A DNA stretch of 64,000 nt from Montifringilla adamsi (GCA_017590115.1 JAGGNK010007448.1:1032815-1096814), one strand, 5' to 3'; shown: positions 46,836 through 58,945, counted from the first letter of the stretch. The notes: generated by a model from the letters alone, not told the origin. A program made the numbers and translations.

Positions 46836-48073
46836 AGCCTGTGGGATCTCCTGAGCCCCAAGGCACACAAAGAGCATCAAATGCAGCACTAACAGCTCCA
46901 GGAGAGCTGCTGGCTGCCTCAAAGGCTGGCTGCAGACACTAAAATCTGATGTGAACATGGTCCTGCTGCTCCCCAAGACTTCCACGGCACCTTCCTAGAA
47001 GCACAAAAAATCCTGGTGGCCCATCTGAGTGCCCATTCTTTGGAATGTGATTGCCTCTTGCAAGCACAGCAGCCCTGGCAGCCAGCAAAGCTCAGCTCTG
47101 TGCTGGACACAACCACTCAGAATGGCAAGATTATCAATTATCACCGCATCCCAAACACTGCCCCATGAGTGTTTGGAAAGGATTACAGCCTATTCAAGAA
47201 TAAAACCCCAAACCAGCAGTTCCTGTGGGGATAGGAGATCCCATGGGCAGGTAACAGTGCTGGTAAAAGTGTCTCAGACCCATTGGGGCAGCTTTTCAAG
47301 ACTCTTCCTTTGCACAACTCCCTGTTCTGGAAATCCTGCAGCTCCCAGTCTCTCCCTGACTGTGCTGCTCACCCTTAAAATTTCCATATCCTGGAAAAAG
47401 CCCATTTCTTGTCTTTTCCACAGCAGGGCCCTCAGGGTTTAATGCTGACATTCTGATTCTGCTGGACTCAGCCAGGGAGATCCCACTGACCTGCTCAGGA
47501 CAGCTGGAACATAAATAAACATCCTCATTCCTGCAGGCCACAACTCCATGAAAAACCTGGAAAGAACATGGGATTGTTGCAGTTACTGCAAATTTAACCA
47601 AACTATGAAAAGCAGTTAGTGCCAATTGAACCCGGCTTTAGAAAGCCAGCCATGCCCAGTTTCACCCCGGCACCCTGCCATGCAAATGGAACTGGAGGAC
47701 AGATCCAGGAATCTGCCAGGAGGAATGGCACAGGAATGGCAGGTCTGCCTTAGAGGGGGGATGGAAGGAGTTAATTATGTTTAGTCTGTCCACAGGAAGG
47801 CTAAAAGTAGGCATGAGTAACTCACAGAAATACCACAGGAGTAAACAGCCAGAATGAGAAAGAACTATTTTAATGATCAGGATTGAATATGTTAGGCCGG
47901 AATTAAAAAAAAAAAAATAATCAGAGGAGTCATTTTTTTCAAGCAGTCAAGGAGGAAGAAACCCCCTGAGAGGTGAGAAAGGGAACCAGGAGGTCATGGA
48001 GGAGCTGCATAGCACAGCCAGACTCCGTGAGCACAGAGCTCCTGTCCTGTGCTCTGTTCAGCAGTGACACCAA
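46836..48073. other. non-coding sequence
   Basis: A poly-A tract of about 13 lies near 47905. No gene or repeat family is assigned. Confidence 0.4.
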
Positions 48074-48205
48074 GGAATCACACAATCCTGGGTTGGGAGG
48101 GACCTTAAATTTTATCTCATTCCACCCCTGCTATGGGCAGGGACTCTTCCACTATCCCAGGTAGCTCCAAGCCCATCCAGCCTGGCCTGGGATATCTCCA
48201 GGGTG
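48074..48205 (-). mobile_element. CR1 LINE 3' fragment
   Basis: 'gaatcacacaatcctgggtt', 'gggagggaccttaaatttta' and 'ctatcccaggtagctcca' match a reversed CR1 tail, about 130 bp long. Confidence 0.88.
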
Positions 48206-49473
48206 TGACCTTGACTAAGCTCAGCCCCATCCTGTGGTGGGTGAGTACCTGTGTGTATTTTGTGTATTTTTAACAGTCTTCTAAGTAACTTGTGTCTCCA
48301 AATGCTTCTCCCAGTTTCAGAAGCAGGAGGCAAGGACTTTAATTCTGCTTTCTGCTGCACCCTGGAGAGCCTGTGACGTACCTGCTGATTGCCTCAGCTC
48401 CCCCCTGGCTGGGAGGGAAGCAGTTCATTCCCTGTGCAGAGAGCCCAGTTAAAGAGCTCCTTGTTCTAATAATGGTCATCTATTTATAGCCTTTCATAAT
48501 TTGTTTCATGACAAAGAGATTCTGCAAGATGGTCCTTGATTCTTGCAAGTTTGTAATGATTTTTCCCTTCCTGTGTTATTGAAAGTAGCTTTTGTGCTCA
48601 GCAAAATGCCTGTAATAAAGGCTATTCCGTGTGTTCCGAGCAAATGACAGGGACTTTAATAGGTTTCTGAGGAAAGCTTAGAATTTCTCTTTGTTTCCCT
48701 TCAATTCTTTTCAATCTCCTGTGTCAGATGGGCCTGGCTTAGCCCAAGCCTTGCAGGAGCAGAGGAGCCCCAGAGCACAATGCCCTCAATGCTGCTGCCC
48801 ACTGCCAGCACAGCAGCTCAGCCCAGAGCTCCTGGGGTGACACTTTGCAAAAAGCAGAAGGGCAAAGTCTGGAGATGACCCTGGCTGTGATTAATTTGCT
48901 CATTCCACAACTGTCTCACACCAGAAATGACAATTATTTCTGGGGCCAGCTGTTAGATATTTTGGCATTGGTACAACTGCCCTGAAGAAATATCTCTGCA
49001 GCATGCCAGCCACAACCACACTTCTGTCACCATCACAGACTGCAGTGCACAACAGCATCATGTGCACTCACAGGACCATTTCCTACAGCATTTTTAACCC
49101 AGAGAACAGTTTTTTGTCCCCATGCAGCTCCAGGTGACAGTGCTGGTGGCCTGTCCTACCTGCACTGCTGCTGGGGGATGGCAAAGCAGAGGGACACGTC
49201 CTCGTCTTGACTGTCTCTGTGTCAAGGCTCACAGTTATCAGTCCCTCCACACCTTTCTGGGGGGAAGCACGATGGGGAGAGCACAGCCCCACCCCAGCAC
49301 TCTGCCAGACCCAGCAGGGCCTCACCAAGTCCTGGGCTGGGGTTTTCATTAGTCAGGTGTCAGCTTCACACTGGTTTGGTTCTTCCCTTCTCACCTGGTC
49401 CCAGCTGTGTCTGGAGTCTTTTCAGAGTTGAAGCTTTCAACAATTCTCCAATGGGTTTCAGTTTTGTTAACCA
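48206..49473. other. non-coding sequence with a candidate conserved block
   Basis: 48440-48690 is the notable section (listed separately). The rest is unassigned. Confidence 0.4.
48440..48690. promoter_or_regulatory. candidate conserved enhancer-like element with MEF2 site
   Basis: CTATTTATAG at 48480-48489 is a perfect MEF2 consensus. The surrounding 250 bp are repeat-free and AT-rich with TAATAATGG, TTTGTAATGA and GTAATAAAGG cores. Function is inferred. Confidence 0.3.
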
Positions 49474-49885
49474 AGAGAATCATGGAATAGCCCGAGCTGG
49501 GAGGGACCCACCAGGATCACCCAGCCCAGCCCCTGTCCCTGCCCAGACCCCCCAACAAGCCCACCCTGGGCATCCCTGGCAGCGCTGTCCAAAGGCTCCT
49601 GGAGCTCTGGCAGCCTCGGGGCCGTGCCCATTCCCTGGGGAGCCTGGGCAGTGCCAGCACCCTCTGGGGGAAGAGCCTTGCCCTGAGCTCCAGCCTGAGC
49701 TGCCCTGGCCCAGCCCCTGGGTCCTGTCCCTGTCCCAGAGCAGATCAGAGCTGCAGCCCCCAGGGAGCTCTGCCCTCAGTCTCCTGCTCCAGCTGGACAA
49801 TCCCAGTGCCCTCAGCTGCTCCTCACTGGCTTCCCCTGGAGATCCTTCCCCATTCCCGTGTCCCTCCTCTGAACACTTTCTAACG
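49474..49885 (-). mobile_element. CR1 LINE 3' portion
   Basis: Reversed copy of the 16682/34678 subfamily: 'agagaatcatggaatagccc', 'gagctgggagggacccacc', 'ccaacaagcccaccctggg' and 'gccttgccctgagctccagc', out to 'ccctcctctgaacactttc'. Confidence 0.94.
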
Positions 49886-52692
49886 TCTTTAGTTCTTACA
49901 TTTTGATGCTTAAAGCTGCCCCACCACTCCTGTTATTTCTGTCTGGGCACTCCATAGCCCTGAACCCCCTCTGCCTTCCATTTCCCAGCATTTCCCTTCT
50001 GCCCCTTTGCTTGGACTCCCCTTTCTGAGCATTCCCAGGTCCCCACTGGGATGTCCCCAGGCATCCCAGCACCAGGAGCCCCTGCTGCTCGTGGCAGGTG
50101 CACAGACCATCCCCACACTGCCGGTGGGGTTGCCTAGGACCACCAGGAGGCATCAGTCCCCTGTCAGTCCTGCATCGCCCGGCCATCAGTCGAGTTCTCC
50201 TCTCAGGGCAGCCCGGTGCAGGGAAAGCCTCGCCCCGCTGCCCAGCTCCAGGAGTCTTGTCCCCTCTGGGCAACGCCTTCCAGGCTACCCACAGTCCCAG
50301 AGAGCCAGAGCATCAGCACCAGCATCAAAGCCGCTGGTCGGAAGGCTGCAGTGTGCTCCCCGTGAGAGGGCAGCACCTGGACCCGCTGGAAGAGCAGAGC
50401 TCCAGCAAAACTGCCTCGGGCTCCCTGGAAAGCATCCAACAAACCCAGAGAGAATCTTTTTGCTTCGAGTCCAAGAGTCAGGCTGATGACGGGTCCAAAC
50501 GAAACCTTCCCACAGTTTTCCTTCCCAGCCGGGCCGTTTGCTTCTTTTCAGACCCGGTTTCACAAAAGGATCTCCCAGTGCCAGGGAATTCTGCTGCTTC
50601 CGCTCAGGATGGAGGTGAAGTGAGTTTTGTTTTGTTTTGTTTTCTCAGCTGCTCTCACCAAAGCGTTTCAAGAGTTTGGGGGCAATGGAGAGGAATTACG
50701 AGTCCCAGTCCCCCGTTGGGTTTCCAGCACACCCACAGCATTAATTCCCCAGTTCATCACCAGTATCACACCTGAACAATGAATCCAGAGGATTATTAAG
50801 GAGCCTGAAATTGGCTTCCTCTCTCAATGAGCCTTGTGTTTCCTCTCTCAGGAAGGCAGAGCTACTCAAGGTGTATGTTTGCTTTTATTTTCCCTTGTTT
50901 CTCTCCTTCCCCCTCCCCAGCAGTGGGAGCAGCAGGAGCCAAGCGCAGGGGCACAGCCCAGCCCAGCTGCAGTGCAGGGAATGCTTCCCCAGCCCTGAGC
51001 ACACACAAGCTGCTCTCTGTGCCTGGGGCTTTGCAGGACACCTACACATCACAGGGGTGCCCACCCCAGTGCTCCCAGTGCTGCCAGGGGAAGAAAAGCA
51101 CATTCTAGGAGTGAGTCTGGTTGTGTTTGCACGGGGAATTTTCCTGGGAACCATTCAGGAACTTCCTGATTCAGACACAATTGGCTGTGAGTGTGCAGCT
51201 GCTGAGGGAAAGCAGCGGAATTATTTTGTTATTAACACTCATGTGGCCACATCAGCTCAGGAACCATCCCATGTCGTTCCCAAGGCTGAGACCACATGTG
51301 AAGTGGAGCGTTGAGAAGTTAAAGGATCCGTTTCAAGGAGTTCCTTTTCTGCCATGAAATTCATAGACTGAGCATAAACAAAAGAGAGTGAATATCCCCA
51401 AAGAGAACAGAATGAACCTTTTCAGCTGGTTCCATTGGCAATGCCCGTTTTTTTCCTAGTAACTGGTTGTCTCCGTTGATTTTGGAATGGGCAGTCAGAA
51501 CTGAAACAAAGGTGTTGGGCTTTTCAGAGTGGGAACTGAAATGTTAGATTCTCTGCTGACTTGTGCTGGCCCCGCAGTCAAATGTGATATTCCCCTTGGC
51601 TTCTCCAAGTGTTAATGAGGTCCAGAGACGACCTCAACTCTTGTTTTATATTTCATGGAACATTAATGGCAAATTCAGCCCCTGGCCCCAGAGAGCAGAT
51701 GCCAAAATGCAGCCTTGGCTCCATTTCATCCTTCTGCAGCCCCAGGGCTGGGGCTCAGCTGGCGCCCACCAGCACAGCCTGAAAGGCTGCAGCCCTTTCC
51801 TTGGGCTGGGCTCTGCTCTGCTGAGTGCACACATTGTGCATCCTGAGCCTGTGCCCAAGGTGAATTTTATCCTCAGTATAGCCCTGAGTCCAGCCCTGAA
51901 CCTCATCCAGCCCCTGGATGTCATCCAGAATCTCTTCTGCACTGGAGCCATTCCTCATTCCTGGAACACTTTTCCCTGCTGGACTCTGCCATGGTCCATA
52001 GGCCCAGCTGTGCCATGCACTGTTGGATTTTATGTTGTTGGACCTCTGAACTTGTGGGAAGATGTTCCCATGGAAGTGTTGCTGGGGGTTCAGGCACAAT
52101 TCCTCCTGTGCTGCTGGACGCTCTCTTTCGCCTTTTGATTTGGGACAAGGCATGTCCTTCCTGCAAGGTGAGAGAGTATTGATATATTCTGATGACAAAC
52201 CCTGATTTTTAGTCCTTTCCTTCTGATCCCACTAATTTAAGCTACACTCTGTTCTGCAGCTTCTATTTTCTCTTGTACCACAGCTCTCCTCTGGGGCTTC
52301 CAACCATTGGTGTCATCAGAGCTTCAGAAATAGAAAATTAATCAAACACCAAGGTAGTCACTCATACCAGCAAGTGCTGCTTTTACACATTCCCCACCTG
52401 GAGTACAAACAGGATCTCCTTGAGATTTCACAGAGGAAGGCATTGGTGTTGAATGCAAATATCAGGAGCATTTACTACATTAAACTTCAGCAGAAAGACT
52501 CGTCCAAGTGCCTGGAAATCAATAGCAAAGGCCAGATTTGGGTGCACAAGGGGATGGAGGAGCAAATGGCACTCAGCTGGCACCCACCACTGCTTCATGG
52601 GCTGGAGATTTAGGGCAGGAGAAGACCGGGAATTTCTCACCTGGATAGACCCAGATGGGCGGCTCGGCAGTAAAGACCCTGAGCTCAGGGAA
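49886..52692. other. non-coding or possibly partly exonic sequence
   Basis: 50039-50619 is an exon candidate (separate entry). A short (TTTTG)n run lies at 50624-50643. The 191-codon frame at 51563-52138 has no domain. Confidence 0.35.
50039..50619 (+). other. possible protein-coding exon, unrecognised
   Basis: A pyrimidine-rich tract (about 49985-50030) ends in an acceptor-like cattcccag just before 50039. The frame that starts there stays open past 50770. A good donor (gaa|gtgagt) falls at 50620, before sequence turns to T/G-rich simple text. Codons 30-190 are rich in Ser, Gln, Glu and Pro with an HQHQHQ run, and the final ~75 residues look less repetitive than chance GC-rich frames. No domain is recognised, other frames are also open over part of it, and no partner exon was identified. 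It may be chance. Confidence 0.25.
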
Positions 52693-52840
52693 GGTGAGGC
52701 AGGGAGTGATCCAGGGAGGAACATAGAAAGTGAGGCAGGGAGTGATCCAGGGAGGAACAGGAAAAGTGATCCAGGGAGGAACATAGAAAGTGAGGCAGGG
52801 AGTGATCCAGGGAGGAACAGGGAAGGAAAGGCAGGGAATG
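52693..52840 (+). repeat. minisatellite with a 60-bp composite period (36 + 24 bp)
   Basis: Units built around 'agtgatccagggaggaaca' alternate between a 36-bp and a 24-bp spacing, and the pair repeats exactly every 60 bp (52711-52770 and 52771-52830). Because 60, 36 and 24 are all multiples of 3, one frame reads as a Ser-Asp-Pro-Gly-Arg-Asn repeat. Confidence 0.93.
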
Positions 52841-55323
52841 GTCCAAGGACAGACCTCAGCAGCTGTGACAACACTGCCAGCCAGGAGCACCATGACCACA
52901 TTTCTGACCCCCTGAGAGCTGTGCTTTGAGGGGGAATTGAGGCAACACTGAGATTTGAGTTCCCAGAAGCATTTAGGACTTGAGGCTCTGACTCAGAGGC
53001 TTGTAAAATGCCTGAGGCTGCAAAATCCTGTGGGGGTCACTGGGTCATGCCCAAGACCCCCCACAGCACGTGTGGGGAGATGGATCTGCACCAAACAGCA
53101 AGTGCAGCTTTGGGGCTGACTCAGCTTGAGCATCAGCTGGAGAAGGGAAAAGATTTGTGAGCACTACATAAGAAAAGAGCTGCCAAAGAGCCCTGCAGTG
53201 CCTGAAGGGTTTTTCCTCTTCATTTTCTTGGTCTGTGACTCCTGAGCTGTGTCCTCACAGAACCAGTTCAGCTGGAAAGGTCTCACCTTTCTCTGCAGAC
53301 CACAGGGAGTTCAGGGATTTGGGATTTCATTCCTGCCCCTGCAGTTCACCTCTTGCCCCACAATCCTGAATCACAGCTAAGGCTGAGCTACAAACATCCA
53401 AGGTTTCCAGGCTAGAAGGAGTGGGTTGTGCACCTGCACTTCCCCACAACTCCCTGGGCAGTGTTGGGATGCTGGGGGCGAGGAGCATCACAGGGAAAAC
53501 AAACACAGCAGGAGCTGGGGTTTCACAACACAGGATGGGCCGAGTGTAACTCAGTGATGTGGAGGAAGAAAACCAAAAGCAAAAGTGTTTCACTGAACAA
53601 ACCCAAAGGTTTCTCAGTGATGAGCACCTGTGTGTGGCAGGAGGAGTGTGGGAGCTGCAGCAGGTACCTGAGGCAGCCACAAAACACAGAATGTGCAGCA
53701 CAAGTGACCACACTGAAGTCAAAATTCACTGATCAATTCAGCCTTTTGGAAATCCTTAATTCCTGCTATGACAACAGTGGGATGCTCCAAGAAGCTCAGT
53801 TCTCTGAAGCTCTCTTCAGAGAAAGATCCACCTGGTCTGTAGGTGGCTGTGAGAGGCATCCGAGTGAGGATCCTGCCCGAAGCTGTGCAGGGCACAGTGG
53901 GAGCAGGGAAAAGCAGCCCCATATCTTTTCCAAAGTCCCCATATCTTTCCAATTATATTATCCCCATTATTATTTCAACTATTCCCCATATCTTTTATTC
54001 ATGGGCATTGTTGACCCCTTCCCCTGAGCATGGGGGAATGAAGCAATGAGAAACCCTAGGAGTTTGTGGCCACACAGAGCAGCTCACAGGAACCTCATTA
54101 GGGAAGTGGGAGGTGAGTGAGAAGGGGCTGCAAGGAACCAGGAGAGGGATGCAGGAGCCTGGGGCAGTGAGGGAGCTGGCTTTGGGTGATTTGAGTGCTG
54201 GGAGGCAGGAGCCAGGTGCCTGGCAGCCCCATTTCCTGGCATTGCATCCTGGAAAGCCCTGTGGGAGTTTCCTGTTGCTCATTCCTTCAGGCTGAAGCAG
54301 CATCTGCCTCCTTTCCCCACATTGTGCTGGCAGCAGGGGGAGGATGTCACTCGCCAAGAATTCCTTAGCAAGAAAATGCCACGAGGCCTCCAGCCCTTTT
54401 CCAGGCTGCTGGGCAGTGGCAAAGGCAAAATAATGTGTGGGAAAGGATTTGCCAGGTGTATCCTGCAGGCCAAGGAAGTGCCAGAGCCGGGCACGGGTGG
54501 CCAGACCTGGTTCCACAGGGTGTGAGGCACCTCTGAGGGAGCTCAGCAGCACCAGGACTCCAATGTCAGCTGCTCTTGAGGCTTGGCCAGGGAAAGGTCT
54601 ATGCAAGGTTGCAGTTTTGGGATTCCTGAGGCTGGGCTGGAGCCCTGCAGAGGTCCTTCCCAAAGCTGCTCCTTCAGAGGTGCTGTGAGTCCCTGGGGTG
54701 AGCATCTGCCCAGGGCTGTTCTTGCAGTGCTGTGACAGTGACCCACTGTCCACATGCGGTGGACACACTCCAGGATTTCAGTGTTCACACAGCACTGGGT
54801 TATTACTAAATCACCTTACAGACCACCCACATATCCCATTTCATTTTCTCTTTCATTTCAGAACCAGGCCACTTCCACACCCATCCTCCTCTGAACTCCA
54901 AAGCTCCCACTCCTGGGATCCCACAACATCTTCAGCAGCTCCTGCTCCTGGGGTTTGGCTGAACCCACTCCTGTCCCCTTCACCTCTATTTTTTTGGTCG
55001 TTTTTCTTCCCCTCTCCCTCCCTGCAGCCAAGGGAGCAGCTGCTGAGGAAGCTGCAGAAGGCAGCAGCTTTCCATCTGCTCTGACAGGAGCAGCGGGGCC
55101 CTGCTCCAGTTCCACCAGCAGATCCTTCCCCATGTCCATGGCTGGAGGGATCCCCATCCAGGCACCGGGGAATGCACCCAGCAGCTGCAGACAGGTCACT
55201 GGGAGGACACCTCGGGGCTCTGGGAGAGCCCAGCACATGATCAGTGACAAGCAGGATTAGTGTCAGGTGACATTTCAGCTGCTGCTTTTGGGCACCCACA
55301 AAACCAGCTTTGTTCCCTGCACT
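52841..55323. other. non-coding sequence, 2.5 kb, no supported gene
   Basis: Carries the longest frame not explained by a recognised repeat (minus strand, 53995-54768, 257 codons), without a domain. 'ccccatatctttt' recurs three times at 53918-53995. Confidence 0.4.
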
Positions 55324-55510
55324 GGGGGCCAGCCCTGCCTCTCCCTGCAGCCCTGGGGGCCAGCCCTGCCTCTCCCTGCAGCCCTGGGGGCCAGCCCTGC
55401 CTCTCCCTGCAGCCCTGGGGGCCAGCCCTGCCTCTCCCTGCAGTCCTGGGGGCCAGCCCTGCCTCTCCCTGCAGCCCTGGGGGCCAGCCCTGCCTCTCCC
55501 TTCAGCCCTG
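55324..55510 (+). repeat. 31-bp GC-rich minisatellite, six copies
   Basis: Unit ccctgggggccagccctgcc plus 11 more bases, 31 bp, with GGGGG landmarks at 55324, 55355, 55386, 55417, 55448 and 55479. Nearly identical copies indicate recent expansion. As 31 is not a multiple of 3, all three forward frames carry the same 31-residue super-repeat. Confidence 0.96.
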
Positions 55511-56374
55511 GGCTCCCTGTCCCATCAGTCCCAGCTCAGGGAACAGCCTCTGTCCAGGCAGGAGATGGAGCAACCCAGGCAGGAGGGGAGATGGATCAGT
55601 GTGTCCATCCCCCTAGAGCTCAGCCTCCCTTACATGTCCCAGCCATGCCTGGGCACACCTGGCTGCTCTGGGACAGTGCTTCCATCTCCCTGGAAAGCCT
55701 TGGGGCAGCTGGGATCCCTCTGGATGTCATTGGGAGGGAATTTCTCCCGTGATTCATTACACTTGGCTTTGCAGGAGAGTGTCACCATCCTGCATGGCTG
55801 TGACAGAGTGTGGAGGGTGGGAAGGGTCCCTGTGGGATGCTGAGGAGGGAGACAGAAGGAGGAAGAAACTGCAGAATACAACCATGGAAATCGTGGCACT
55901 GAATATCCCCTTACCCCCCCTTCAGCTGGAAGTTCATGGCAGTGGGGGATGTGACTGTGATGGCCACACTGTGATGGCCCCTGGCTGGCACTGGGGTGGT
56001 CACAAGGCATGGAAAGAAGGTTCCCAGGGAGCCCAGCACGAGAAGGAGCACAGATCCCAGTGCGTCCCCACCTGGAGAATCACCTGGAGATTCACTACGG
56101 GCAGTGCTCTGTCCAATGCAGCACAAGGCGCCACTGATCTTCCTGGGGACAGTGACACAGTGCCAGCTTCTGCTCAGGTTTGTGTCCCCTAGGACCCCCA
56201 GGTCCTGTTCTGCAAATCCTACTCAGCTGGGAAAGAGGAATAACAGGGAGAGAGAGATTGGCCAAGTGCACAGATACTTCTCTGAGAATAAATGGGATTT
56301 TGATGCCTCTTCAGAGATTGCTGTCAGGGAAGAACTGTGTGGGTTGGTCCAGTGCTGCTGCTAGGGCAGCTTTG
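55511..56374. other. non-coding sequence, nothing recognised
   Basis: Frames at 55630-56010 (-) and 55749-56192 (+) overlap each other. No domain is seen. Confidence 0.4.
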
Positions 56375-56890
56375 GAATCATGGGGTCAGTGACTGGGTTG
56401 GGCTGGAAAGGACCTTAAATCTCATCCAGTGCCACCCCTGCCCTGGGCAGGGACACCTCCCACTGTCCCAGGCTGCTCCAAGCCCCAGTGTCCAGCCTGG
56501 CCTTGGGCACTGCCAGGGATCCAGGGGCAGCCACAGCTGCTCTGGGCACCCTGTGCCAGGGCCTGCCCACCCTCCCAGGGAACATTTCCTAATTCCCAAG
56601 ATCCCATCCATCCCTGCCCCCATATCCTGTCATTCCATGCCCCTGTCCCAAGTCCCTCTCCAGCTCTCCTGGAGCCCCTTCAGGTCTTAGAAGGGACTTT
56701 AGGCTTTCCCCAAGCCCTCTCTTCTCCAGGCTGAACAATCCCAACTCCCTCAGTCTTTCCTCCTGGAAGAGGTTCTCCTTCCCTCTGATCATCTCCATGA
56801 TGTCTCTGGACTTGTTCCAACAGCTCCATGTCCTTCCTGGGCTGGGGACCCCAGAGCTGGATACAGCACCCAGGAACTGTGAGGAAGAGC
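56375..56890 (-). mobile_element. CR1 LINE 3' portion, about 515 bp
   Basis: Reversed CR1 running from 'gggttgggctggaaagg' and 'ccttaaatctcatccagtg' through 'ccagcctggccttgggcac', 'ctctcttctccaggctgaac', 'tgatcatctccatgatgtc' and 'gaccccagagctggatacag'. Its unexpanded cttctcc segment is the natural control for the array at 43384. Confidence 0.95.
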
Positions 56891-57407
56891 TTTGAGCAAT
56901 TCCAGAGGAGGGAAGAAGCACAAAAAAAGCAAATGGACTTGGAGCAGCTTTTCCTATTTAGACTCATTTGTTATGGAAGTATCCGAAATGCTGGAAGCTG
57001 GAAAGCTTCAACAAGCAAAAGGTGCTGCCAAGGCTTATGTTTTCTGCAATGTTTGACCTTTAACTCCAGAAGTCACAGAATTACATAAGATCCCTCATTT
57101 TTGCTAAATAAAAATATTGTCATAATGGAGAAAGAGCCTTTCACAGAAAAATAAAACATAAGCAAGGGCCTGAAAACACGGAAATGGGAAAGGAAAGAAA
57201 AGCCCAGGGTCTGTTCCCTGAAGAGACAACCCTGTTAAAGCCAAATTTGTGATCTGGGTGAATGTGTCATGGGTTTCAATCACGTCATGGCTGGCACAGT
57301 GGATACCAGCAGCCCTGGGAGCTCCACACTGTAATCTGGAAGCTCAGTCTGGGAAACAAACAAATTTTTGCTCCATTTCTCCTCTTTTTTGAATTTTCAA
57401 AAGTGTC
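56891..57407. other. non-coding sequence, AT-rich
   Basis: Nothing recognised. Confidence 0.4.
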
Positions 57408-57525
57408 CAAGGCCAGGGCTCGGAGCAGCCTGGTCTAGGGGAAGGTGTCCATGCCCATGGCACTGGACAAGCTTTAAGGTCCCTTCCAACCCAAAGCAGT
57501 CTGTGATTCTATGATTTTATAATCA
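57408..57525 (+). mobile_element. CR1 LINE 3' end
   Basis: 'gctcggagcagcctggtcta', 'ggggaaggtgtccatgccc', 'ggtcccttccaacccaaagc' and 'gtctgtgattctatgatttt' are the last ~115 bp of a forward CR1, including the terminal gattctatg repeat. Confidence 0.93.
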
Positions 57526-58053
57526 CTGGATTAAATAAAACCCCAGAATGCCTGGGGGGGAATATTCTATATCCTCCCTTCTTTATGAGAAATGAGAGTG
57601 AGCCAAATAAATTATACCTGCAGCTAAAAAAAATTATTTCAACTAATTGTAGAATGACATCTTTTTTCTTCCCCTCTCAAAAAAAATTAGGTCACCAGCA
57701 AATGACAGCTCCAATTTTTCTCTTTGTAGTCACATCCCCAGCAGCTCTGGGGGGGATGAAGAGCAGCAGGACCCACCTAACCCAGCCCAGCTCCTGGGGC
57801 TTCCCTGCCCACATCCATGTGCCCAGGCTGCTGGGGAGGCAGGAGAGAAGGAAAAGGGAGTTTTATCAAAAGGTGGCACATTCATGCACAGGAAAGGTCC
57901 CTGGTATGACCCCAGTGAGGTGCTGAGGGTGATGAACCCAACATTTGGATTTTGTGGGTCGTAGTTCAGGAAAGCGAGAGCCAGTCAGGAATTTACCTCC
58001 TTCAAAACTGACAGAAAATCAACATCCAAAAGGGAATTTCACTGCTTTCCAGT
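57526..58053. other. non-coding sequence
   Basis: No gene is seen. A 113-codon frame at 57585 is unsupported. Confidence 0.4.
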
Positions 58054-58713
58054 TGTTATAAATGCATGTTATAATATTGGCTTTTTGCAAATATTAAAAT
58101 AGATGTTATATGTATATATAACATAATATAATAATATATGTATAATGTAAAGTAACTTTATCTAATGTTAAAGTAACTTTACTATAATGATAAAGGTTTT
58201 TTTATTTTATTTCTGTTGTTAACTAAACTTAGACATGGTAGTGAAATAGCTGACATAGGCATGCTTGTGTTAGAATGCCTTCTTAGTTAGAATAACATTC
58301 AATGAACATATGATGAAGACCCTACTACTGAAATACCAACTATCGACACTCCCCATCAGTAGAAAATACAGATCAAAGCCCAAAACTGGAGGTAATGATA
58401 AGAATGAACTAAAACCACAGCCAAGAAATGCACATGCTCTAAAAAAGCAGACTGAGAAAAAGGCAGACGGAACAGTTCTTAGCACTTACAAACTAGTTCG
58501 GGGAAAAGTTTAAATACACATACTTGTTTGTGAATATGCAACAGACTAATACAGCAGAAATAGTACATAAAGAGTGTTTCCAAAATACAGGTGTGCTCTT
58601 AGCAGAATGCCAAGCACCCAGCCGTAAAATCTTCCCTTTATTGTCTTTGTCCCCTATTGTCCTTTATTAAACTTTTACATTTTCACAAGAGAGCGAAGCT
58701 CGTTTTTCACACA
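58054..58713 (+). mobile_element. probable endogenous retrovirus LTR, third family
   Basis: AT-rich U3-like block, a TATA-like tttaaatac near 58509, a polyadenylation signal attaaa near 58666, and an end at …gtttttcacaca. Candidate TG starts are at 58054 or 58067. No target duplication is evident and no intact viral genes follow. The 58075-58200 part is almost pure A/T. The retroviral call rests on this signal order and on resemblance to avian LTR text. Confidence 0.5.
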
Positions 58714-58875
58714 GTGCTCGTGCCGGGGCTGGAGCCCGGGCTGCGCACTCCCTGCTGGGCTGGGCTGGGCTCTGCTCCCCCCGGGACCCCCCGGGAGCCC
58801 CCGGGCTGGGCCAGGGCAGGGGGGCACACGAGGGACCCCAGAGCTCTGCTGGACACTGCCCCGAGCCGGCCAGCC
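58690..58875. promoter_or_regulatory. small CpG-rich patch
   Basis: A ~190-bp GC-rich island with about 15 CpGs (gagcgaagctcg, ccgggctgcgc, repeated ccccccggga), in a window otherwise poor in CpG. It directly follows the LTR-like block. Confidence 0.6.
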
Positions 58876-58894
58876 CTCCCCCAGCCACAGCTGC

Positions 58895-58945
58895 AGGAGC
58901 TATAAAAAGCTCCAAAACCAGGTCCATTTTGCCAAATAAAGATAT
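58895..58945 (+). promoter_or_regulatory. TATA box followed by AATAAA, LTR-like
   Basis: 'agctataaaaagctcc' at about 58897-58912 and 'caaataaagatattt' at about 58934-58948, spaced as in a compact LTR promoter/R region. It could be the end of a second LTR that includes the CpG patch. Confidence 0.4.

Noticed and set aside
51563..52138. 191-codon forward frame
   Set aside because: No domain is recognised; a donor-like ctgcaaggtgagag near 52166 lies after its stop codon.
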